From: Ornithinimicrobium humiphilum
Lineage (GTDB): Bacteria > Actinomycetota > Actinomycetes > Actinomycetales > Dermatophilaceae
Direction: 5' to 3'
Assembly (NCBI RefSeq): GCF_006716885.1
Contig: NZ_VFPU01000001.1
Location: 2,232,001-2,296,000, forward strand
Length of the DNA stretch: 64,000 bases
Of the stretch, positions 58,454 through 64,000 are shown in pieces. The stretch's first letter is position 1; the number at the start of each line of letters is the position of its first letter. Both the position numbers and the translations under genes were made by a program. The notes under the pieces are model-generated. The model was not told the DNA's origin. It did no database searches and worked only from the letters and a program-made list of their open reading frames with translations.

Positions 58454-59557
58454 CTAGCCGCGCGCGCCGGAGTGCTCGTGGCCGACCCCGCGCAGGATGA
58501 CGCGGTGCGGGGTGGCCATCGTGCGGATGTCCTGGCGCGGGTCGTCGCGGTAGACGACGATGTCGGCCGACTCGCCCTCCGCGATGCCCGGGCGGCCGAG
58601 CCACTCCCGCGCCCCCCAGGTCGCGGCGCCGATCGCCTCGAGGTTGGACATGCCGGTGCGCGTCAGCGCCTCGACCTCGCGGGCGACGAGCCCGTGCGGC
58701 AGCTGCCCGCCGGCGTCGGTGCCGACGTAGACGGGCACACCGGCCTCGCGCGCCTTGGCCACCGTCTCGTAGCGCCGCTCGTAGAGGTCCATCATGTGGT
58801 CGGCGTAGGTCGGGAACTTGCCCCGCCCGGCCTCGGCGAACTTGGGGAAGTTGTCGATGTTGACCAACGTCGGCACGATCGCGATCTGCTGCCGGGCGAA
58901 GGTGTCGATCGTGTCGTCGGTCAGCCCGGTCGCGTGCTCGATGCAGTCCGTGCCGGCGGCCGCGAAGTCGACCAACGACTGCTCGCCGAAGCAGTGCGCT
59001 GTCACCCGGGCACCCTCCTCGTGCGCGGCGGCGATGGCGTCGGTGAGGATGTCCACCGGCCAGCAGATGCCCAGGTCGCCGGTCTCGCGGTCGATCCAGT
59101 CGCCGACCAGCTTGACCCATCCGTCGCCGTTGCGGGCCTCCTGGCGGACGTACTCGACCAGGTCCTCGGGCTCGATCTCCCAGGCGAAGTTGCGCAGGTA
59201 GCGCTTGGTCCGGGCGATGTGGCGACCGGCGCGGATGAGCCGCGGCAGGTCGTCCCGCTCCTGGACCCAGCGGGTGTCGAGCGGGCTGCCGGCATCGCGC
59301 AGCAGCAGCGCCCCGGCGTCGCGGTCGGCGAGCGCGTGCTCCTCGGCCCGCTCGGGCTCGACGGCACCGTGGGACTCCAGGCCGACGTGGCAGTGCGCGT
59401 CGACCAGGCCCGGCACGGCATACCCCTCGACGGTCTCGACCTCTCCCCCCGCCGGCGGGGTGAGGCTGACCCGGCCGTCGATGACCCACAGCTCGTCGAG
59501 CACCTCCTCGGGGCCGACCAGGATCGTGCCGCGGACGTGCAGGACCGGTGCGCTCAT
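58454..59557 (-). CDS. Imidazolonepropionase-like amidohydrolase
   Basis: 367 residues. Metal ligands are visible: HxH in VDAHCHVGLE, His in VTAHCFGEQS, His in CIEHATGL and Asp in YVGTDAGGQLPHG. GWVKLVGDW may hold a bridging Lys. A similar amidohydrolase often lies between ffh and rpsP in actinobacteria. The substrate is unknown. ATG 59557 has GAGGAG 7 nt upstream. A GGTATGCCGT copy near residue 45 encodes GYAV with a TAT codon. Confidence 0.83.
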   Translation of the reverse strand: MSAPVLHVRGTILVGPEEVLDELWVIDGRVSLTPPAGGEVETVEGYAVPGLVDAHCHVGLESHGAVEPERAEEHALADRDAGALLLRDAGSPLDTRWVQERDDLPRLIRAGRHIARTKRYLRNFAWEIEPEDLVEYVRQEARNGDGWVKLVGDWIDRETGDLGICWPVDILTDAIAAAHEEGARVTAHCFGEQSLVDFAAAGTDCIEHATGLTDDTIDTFARQQIAIVPTLVNIDNFPKFAEAGRGKFPTYADHMMDLYERRYETVAKAREAGVPVYVGTDAGGQLPHGLVAREVEALTRTGMSNLEAIGAATWGAREWLGRPGIAEGESADIVVYRDDPRQDIRTMATPHRVILRGVGHEHSGARG

Positions 59558-59631
59558 CGTCGTGCTCCTCGTCGTCGGGGGACTCTCGCGGTCAGGCTAT
59601 CGGGCGCGGCCCCGGCGCCGTCGCCGGCTCG

Positions 59632-59637
59632 TAGACT
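59632..59637 (+). promoter_or_regulatory. -10 hexamer TAGACT, leaderless start at 59644
   Basis: The TANNNT hexamer lies 6 nt before GTG 59644. Confidence 0.55.
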
Positions 59638-59643
59638 CCGGGC

Positions 59644-60306
59644 GTGGCTGACGACGGACACCTCCCGGGGCCCCGGGTCGACCTGGCCCGGGTGCTGCGC
59701 GACGCCGCCGACGGACGCTTCCCCGAGCCCGACGGTGGCTTCTCCCGGGCGGCCCCGTGGCGGCCGGGCGTGGAGGCCGCGGTGGCCCTCACCGGCCACG
59801 CGGTGATGGTCGTGGGCGAGGACGTCACCGACGCCGAGCTGGCCCGGCTCGGGGTGCACGGCTACGGCGGCGCGCACGACCCGCGCGCCACCGTCGCGCT
59901 CGCGGGGGACGGCGAGATCGGCGTGCTCGACGTGCTCATGGTCGGTCGTGGCCGGCCCGGGCCGTCTGCGCTGGTGCCGCGCCCCGACCTCGGCACCACC
60001 GAGCGGGCGCTCCACGCGCGGGACTGGAGGGACGACGTCACGGTGCACGGCCTGCCCGACCCGGGCAGCGACGCCCTGGTGACACTCTCCCGGGGCATCG
60101 CCGGCCTGCCCGAGCTCGGCGTGCACGCGCTCGGCGCCCCGGCCGACGAGCTGCTCGCCGGCGCGCTGGCGCTGGTGCCCGAGGGCGAGGTCGTGCTGGC
60201 CTCGGTCACGCCGGGCAACGCCCGCTCGCTGCGCTTCTTCCTCCGCTCCGGCTTCGTGCCGGTCGGCTCGGTGCAGCAGTGGCGCCCGCGCCGGATCAGG
60301 GGATGA
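59644..60306 (+). CDS. Divergent GNAT-like protein
   Basis: 220 residues. Only the C-terminal motif is clearly GNAT-like: VVLASVTPGNARSLRFFLRSGFVPVGSVQ. The central DVLMVGRGRPGPSALVPRP could be a remnant of the acetyl-CoA region. Function unknown. It is predicted leaderless. The last 11 bases overlap the convergent glycosylase gene. Confidence 0.65.
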   Translation: MADDGHLPGPRVDLARVLRDAADGRFPEPDGGFSRAAPWRPGVEAAVALTGHAVMVVGEDVTDAELARLGVHGYGGAHDPRATVALAGDGEIGVLDVLMVGRGRPGPSALVPRPDLGTTERALHARDWRDDVTVHGLPDPGSDALVTLSRGIAGLPELGVHALGAPADELLAGALALVPEGEVVLASVTPGNARSLRFFLRSGFVPVGSVQQWRPRRIRG

Positions 60307-60898
60307 CGCCGGCCGCCCGCGCGGGCTCGGCGTAGGCGGCCGCGAGCGAGGCGACGGTCTCGTGGGCGTTGAGACCGCTGGGGTTGGGCACGACCCAGAG
60401 GCGGGCCCCCTCGAGCGGCTCGGGCTGCTCCCCCGCCCGCGCGGTGCGCACCCCGAAGGCGCTCCGGTATGCCGTGATGCCGGCCACCGCGACCACGGCG
60501 GGACGCACGCGGGCGACGGTCGCGCGCAGCCGCCGGCCCCCGTCGCGCAGCTCCTGCGCGGTGAGCTCGTCGGCGCGTGCGGTGGCGCGCGGCGCCAGGT
60601 TGGTGATGCCGATGCCGCGGGCCAGCAGGTGGGCCCGGTCGTCGTCGGTCATCCCGGCGGAAGGGTCGATGCGCCTCGCGATGATGCCGGCCTCGAGCAG
60701 CGCCGGGTAGAAGCGGTTGACCGGGTGGGCGAAGTGCGTGCTGGTCGCCGCGGTCCACAGCCCGGGGTTGATGCCGACGACGAGCAGCCGCACCGGCGTC
60801 GCCGAGCCCTCCACCGGCAGCAGGTCGGGCACCTCCGCGTCGCGGAAGGCCTCGAGCTCCTCGCGGGTGAAGCGACGCCGCGGCGCGGCCTCAGCCAT
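60296..60898 (-). CDS. mug: G/U mismatch-specific DNA glycosylase
   Basis: 200 residues; removes uracil or thymine opposite G. LLVVGINPGLWTAATSTHFAHP carries the GINPG motif with the catalytic Asn, and WVVPNPSGLNAH is the second conserved loop. ATG 60898 overlaps the protease stop by 8 nt (ATGGCTGA). A GGTATGCCGT copy encodes TAYR. Confidence 0.88.
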   Translation of the reverse strand: MAEAAPRRRFTREELEAFRDAEVPDLLPVEGSATPVRLLVVGINPGLWTAATSTHFAHPVNRFYPALLEAGIIARRIDPSAGMTDDDRAHLLARGIGITNLAPRATARADELTAQELRDGGRRLRATVARVRPAVVAVAGITAYRSAFGVRTARAGEQPEPLEGARLWVVPNPSGLNAHETVASLAAAYAEPARAAGVIP

Positions 60899-62129
60899 CG
60901 CTGTCGTCGGCCCGCAGCGCGGCCTCGCCGAGGTCGAGGTGGGCCGCGACCGACCCGTCGACGTCGGGTGCCGCGTCGGAGATGTCCTCCGGGACGTCCA
61001 GCCCGACCCCGGACCAGGCCGCCCGCAGCGCCTGCTCCTCCTCCGAGCCCGGGCCGTAGCGGGCGACGGTCCGGTCGACCGTCGCCGCCGCGAACCGGGC
61101 GAAGGTGGCGTCCCGCGGCAGCAGCCCGCGGGTGGTCATGGTGTCGAACCAGACCTGGCCCGCCCGCTCCCAGACGTTGCCACCGAGGGCGGTCGCGAAG
61201 AGGTGGAACGCCTTGTTGGGGATGCCGGAGTTGATGTGCACCCCGCCGTTGTCGTGGTCGGCGTCGTGCGGCAGGACGACGTAGCCGTCCATGTGGCCGG
61301 GCTGCGGGTCTCGCCCGAGGACCGGGTCGTCGTAGGCCGTGCCCGGCGCCGCCATCGACCGCAGCGCCACACCCTGCACCGCGTCGGTGAAGAGCTCGGC
61401 GCCGATGAGCCAGTCGGCCGTGTCGACGGTCTCGCCACGGACCCACTGGCGCACGATCGCGCCCCAGACGTCGGAGGCCGACTCGTTGAGCGCCCCGGAC
61501 TGCCCGACGTAGGTCAGGCCCGAGGTGTACTGCGTCAGGCCGTGGGCGAGCTCGTGGGCGATGACGTCGACGCTGCGGGTGAAGCCGGCGAAGTAGACGC
61601 CGTCGCCGTCGCCGAAGACCATCTGGCGACCGTCCCAGAAGGCGTTGTCGTAGTCGCGCGCGTAGTGGACGGTGGCGACCAGCCCGAGCCCGCGGCCGTC
61701 GAGGGAGTCGCGGCCGTAGGCCCGCGCCAGCACCTCCCAGGTCGCGCCGAGACCGTCGTAGGCCTCGTCGGCGGCCGCGTCACCCGTCGCCCCGTCACCC
61801 TCGTCGCGCACCAGCACTCCGGGCAGCGACGTGCCGTGCTGCGCGTCGTGGACCGACCGCTGGGGCCCCGCACCCGGGGGCACGTCCGCCAGCAGCCCGC
61901 GCTCGGCGCGCTCCGGGGTCTCGACCCGCTGGAGCATCGGCCAGGCGATGATCCCCTGGCCCGCCGGCGGCTCGCCCTGCGGCCAGCGCGTCGCCGTCAC
62001 CTCGCGCCGGTGACGCAGCTCGGCGCCGTCGTGCAGCGCGAACTCGATCGCCGGCGCCAGGTCGGGCTCGGCGGTCGCGATCTGCCGCAGCACGTAGGGC
62101 GGGACGATCGAGCAGTGCGAGGAGGTCAT
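60891..62129 (-). CDS. Protealysin-like M4 metalloprotease without signal peptide
   Basis: 412 residues. Zinc motif HELAH in DVIAHELAHGLTQYTSGL, third ligand Glu in LNESASDVWGAI, and NGGVHINSGIPNKAFHL complete the thermolysin active site. The N-terminus lacks a signal peptide and has the short precursor with IVPPYVLRQIA, the PPL-type motif of protealysin. No emfourin-like inhibitor gene is beside it. ATG 62129 has CAGGGT 6 nt upstream, so it is probably leaderless. Confidence 0.88.
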   Translation of the reverse strand: MTSSHCSIVPPYVLRQIATAEPDLAPAIEFALHDGAELRHRREVTATRWPQGEPPAGQGIIAWPMLQRVETPERAERGLLADVPPGAGPQRSVHDAQHGTSLPGVLVRDEGDGATGDAAADEAYDGLGATWEVLARAYGRDSLDGRGLGLVATVHYARDYDNAFWDGRQMVFGDGDGVYFAGFTRSVDVIAHELAHGLTQYTSGLTYVGQSGALNESASDVWGAIVRQWVRGETVDTADWLIGAELFTDAVQGVALRSMAAPGTAYDDPVLGRDPQPGHMDGYVVLPHDADHDNGGVHINSGIPNKAFHLFATALGGNVWERAGQVWFDTMTTRGLLPRDATFARFAAATVDRTVARYGPGSEEEQALRAAWSGVGLDVPEDISDAAPDVDGSVAAHLDLGEAALRADDSDG

Positions 62130-62135
62130 GCCAGC

Positions 62136-62141
62136 ACCCTG
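62136..62141 (-). promoter_or_regulatory. -10 hexamer CAGGGT, leaderless start at 62129
   Basis: A 6-nt spacer to the ATG; no SD sequence. Confidence 0.45.
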
Positions 62142-62195
62142 CCACGCACCGCCGACAGGTCGCCTCGCGAGCAGGCCCGTCCCCTCGCCGGGACG

Positions 62196-63227
62196 TCAGC
62201 CCTCGGCGAGCAGCTCGCGGACGCGGGGGACGACCTGCGTGCCGTAGAGCTCGATCGAGCGCATCAGCTGGCTGTGCGGCATCGGCCCGTTGGCGTACTT
62301 GAGGTCGAAGCGCGACAGTCCCAGGGCCTGCACGGTCGAGGCGATCTTGCGCGCCACCGTCTCCGGCGAGCCCACGTAGAGCGCCCCGGAGCGGACCTCG
62401 GAGACGAACTCGTCCGTGGTCATGGGCGGCCAGCCGCGCTCGGCGCCGATCCGGTCGCGATTGGCCTTGAAGTGGCCGAAGAGCTGCTCCAGCGCGAGGT
62501 CGTCGGTCTCGGCGACGTGGCCGGGCGAGTGCACCGCGACGGGCAGGTGCGGGGAGCCGGCCTCGTCCAGGGCACGACGGTAGAGGTCGGCGAAGGGCGC
62601 GAAGCGCTGCGCCGGGCCGCCGATGATCGCCAGCATGAGCGGCAGCCGGTAGGAGGCCGCGCGCACGACGCTCTGCGGCGAACCGCCGACCGCGATCCAG
62701 GTGGTCAGGCGCCCGGACTCGGTCCTGGGCCAGACCTCCTGGTCGACGAGCGGCGGGCGGGTCGAGCCCTGCCAGCTGACCGGACCCTCGTCCAGGAGCT
62801 TCGTGAAGAGGTCGAGCTTCTCGGCGAAGAGGACCTCGTAGTCGCGCAGGTCGAAGCCGAAGAGCGGGAAGGACTCCGTGAACGACCCGCGGCCGAGCAC
62901 CACCTCGGCGCGCCCGTTGGACAGGGCGTCGATGGTCGAGAAGCGCTCGAAGACGCGGATCGGGTCGTCGGAGCTGAGCACCGTGACCGCGGAGCCGAGC
63001 CGGATGCGCTTGGTGCGCGTCGCCATACCCGCGAGGACGACGTCCGGGGCGCTCACCGCGAAGTCGGGGCGGTGGTGCTCCCCCACCCCGATGAAGTCGA
63101 CGCCGACCGAGTCGGCCAGCACCGCCTGGTCGACGAGGTGGCGGATCACGCGGGCGGCGGGCTCGGGAGCCCCGTCGTCGTCCAGCGTCAGGTCGCCGAA
63201 GGTGTCCAGGCCCAGCTCTACCGTCAC
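62196..63227 (-). CDS. LLM-class flavin-dependent oxidoreductase
   Basis: 343 residues; bacterial luciferase-like TIM barrel using FMN or F420. VELGLDTFGD starts the barrel; FIGVGEHHRPDFAVSAPDVVLAG, VSVGGSPQSVVRAA-like (AVGGSPQSV) and LYVGSPETVARKI are typical of the LLM group with a flavin phosphate site. The substrate is unknown. GTG 63227 was chosen because AGAGGA lies 6 nt upstream. A palindrome lies in its promoter region. Confidence 0.82.
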   Translation of the reverse strand: MTVELGLDTFGDLTLDDDGAPEPAARVIRHLVDQAVLADSVGVDFIGVGEHHRPDFAVSAPDVVLAGMATRTKRIRLGSAVTVLSSDDPIRVFERFSTIDALSNGRAEVVLGRGSFTESFPLFGFDLRDYEVLFAEKLDLFTKLLDEGPVSWQGSTRPPLVDQEVWPRTESGRLTTWIAVGGSPQSVVRAASYRLPLMLAIIGGPAQRFAPFADLYRRALDEAGSPHLPVAVHSPGHVAETDDLALEQLFGHFKANRDRIGAERGWPPMTTDEFVSEVRSGALYVGSPETVARKIASTVQALGLSRFDLKYANGPMPHSQLMRSIELYGTQVVPRVRELLAEG

Positions 63228-63260
63228 GGTCGTTCCTCTCGACATCGACACGTCGTGTTC

Positions 63261-63274
63261 GTTGACGTGTCAAC
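63261..63274. promoter_or_regulatory. Palindrome GTTGAC-gt-GTCAAC upstream of the LLM gene
   Basis: A 14-bp inverted repeat overlaps a minus-strand TTGACA that could be a -35 paired with GTCGAT at 18 bp. A repressor operator is plausible. Confidence 0.4.
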
Positions 63275-63338
63275 CAACTCTACGGTATGCCGTATTCCGC
63301 CGGACCCTCCCCCGGCGGCAGCCCGCTGGGGTCCGGGC

Positions 63339-64000
63339 CTACTTCTTGCCCTGGTCCAGGAACTTCTCGAAGCCCGGGGGCAGCTTGAGCCCGGCGAGCG
63401 CGTCGTCACCGGCGCCGGCGCCCTGGTCGGCACCTGCACCCAGGGCCGCGCCGCCGAAGGCGTTCTCCAGCGAGGCGGTGCGCGCGGCCTGCGCCTTCTG
63501 CGCGGCCTCCCGCTCCTGCTGCGCACGCTTGGCCGGGTTGCCCGACTTGCCCTTCTTCTTGGGCGCCTGCTTTCCACGCTTGCCGCCACCGGCGCCGCCC
63601 ATGCCGGGCATGCCCGGCATACCGGGGATGCCGCCGCCCTTCTTGAGCTGGCGCATCATCTTCTGCGCGTCGGCGAAGCGCTCGAGCAGCTGGTTGACCT
63701 CGGAGACCGAGACGCCCGAACCGCGGGCGATGCGCGCGCGGCGCGAGCCGTTGATCTGCTTGGGGTGGTTGCGCTCGAAGGGGGTCATCGAGCGGACCAT
63801 CGCCTCGACGCGGTCGAACTCCCGCTCGTCGAGGGCGTCGAGCTGGGCGCGCATGCCCTGCATGCCCGGCATCATGCCGAGCATCTGCTTGAGGCTGCCC
63901 ATCCGCTTGATGGCGGCCATCTGCTCGAGGAAGTCGTCGAAGGTGAAGTCCTCGTCGGCGAGGAACTTGCGGGTCATCTCCGCGGCCTGGGCCCGGTCGA
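63339..64000 (-). CDS. ffh: Signal recognition particle protein Ffh, C-terminal part
   Basis: About 220 residues of the C-terminus are in the window; the 5' part continues beyond base 64000. It shows the M domain that binds SRP RNA and signal sequences: MGSLKQMLGMMPGMQGMRAQ, PKQINGSRRARIARGSG, EVNQLLERFADAQKMMRQL. A Met/Gly/Pro-rich stretch and a Lys/Ala-rich tail follow. Actinobacterial ffh normally lies just upstream of rpsP; here about 9.7 kb separates them. Confidence 0.94.
   Translation of the reverse strand, partial: DRAQAAEMTRKFLADEDFTFDDFLEQMAAIKRMGSLKQMLGMMPGMQGMRAQLDALDEREFDRVEAMVRSMTPFERNHPKQINGSRRARIARGSGVSVSEVNQLLERFADAQKMMRQLKKGGGIPGMPGMPGMGGAGGGKRGKQAPKKKGKSGNPAKRAQQEREAAQKAQAARTASLENAFGGAALGAGADQGAGAGDDALAGLKLPPGFEKFLDQGKK

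Noticed and set aside
63601..63660. Met-Gly-Pro repeats near the end of ffh as a mobile or unstable repeat
   Set aside because: Met/Gly-rich sequence is normal for the Ffh M domain and its tail.

Overview
The window is about 73% G+C, dense in genes, and carries gene orders typical of Actinomycetota: rpsB-tsf, pyrH-frr-cdsA-rlmN, dxr-rip-ispG, rpsP-khpA-rimM-trmD, rplS, lepB-rnhB-DUF2469, yraN-comM-dprA, and a RamB-type regulator beside aceA. The gene set suggests a Micrococcales member of the Intrasporangiaceae/Ornithinimicrobiaceae type; that placement is inference. No rRNA, tRNA, CRISPR array, prophage or insertion sequence was seen.

Layout. 1-7.6 kb: 3' end of a CapA-like gene, TSUP exporter, proS, a cysteine-desulfurase-like enzyme, an EamA transporter and a secreted M28 peptidase. 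7.7-12.2 kb: branched-chain amino-acid ABC transporter (livF, a fused livM-livG, livH, livJ), then an LldD-like enzyme. 13.6-20.7 kb: S9 peptidase, a GNAT protein, glycerol catabolism (glpD-glpK) and a small kinase. 20.7-23.1 kb: a frameshifted surface-adhesin-like gene and a cupin-GNAT fusion. 23.1-29.4 kb: ispG, rip and dxr, preceded by three type-VII-secretion-like genes joined to dxr by stop/start overlaps. 29.5-43 kb: propionyl-CoA synthetase, a LOG protein, a DinB protein, rlmN, cdsA, frr, pyrH, an NrtR-like regulator, tsf, rpsB, an aminotransferase, xerC and a VOC protein. 43-50.4 kb: DinB and SRPBCC pieces, M23 peptidase, dprA, comM, yraN, DUF2469, rnhB, lepB and rplS. 50.6-53.6 kb: serB, trmD, rimM, khpA and rpsP. 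53.8-64 kb: ramB, aceA, aceB, amidohydrolase, GNAT, G/U glycosylase, protealysin-like protease, LLM oxidoreductase and the 3' end of ffh.

Metabolic links: RamB/aceA/aceB give the glyoxylate shunt. Together with prpE, the lactate-type oxidase, glpDK and the liv transporter, they suggest a life on acetate, propionate, lactate, glycerol and amino acids. dxr and ispG belong to the MEP isoprenoid route.

Three window-wide signals stand out. (i) The 10-mer GGTATGCCGT occurs 17 times in both orientations, in genes and between them, where composition predicts about 0.1. Inside genes it brings in rare TAT and ATA codons. (ii) At least 17 genes, plus one micro-ORF counted among them, show a -10 hexamer 6-7 nt before the start codon, the mark of leaderless transcription. 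(iii) Two genes (the EamA transporter and xerC) are preceded by a micro-ORF whose TGA overlaps their GTG start. Smaller points of interest are the type-VII-like trio coupled to dxr, an 11-bp direct-repeat array before the secreted peptidase, and apparent frameshifts in two genes.
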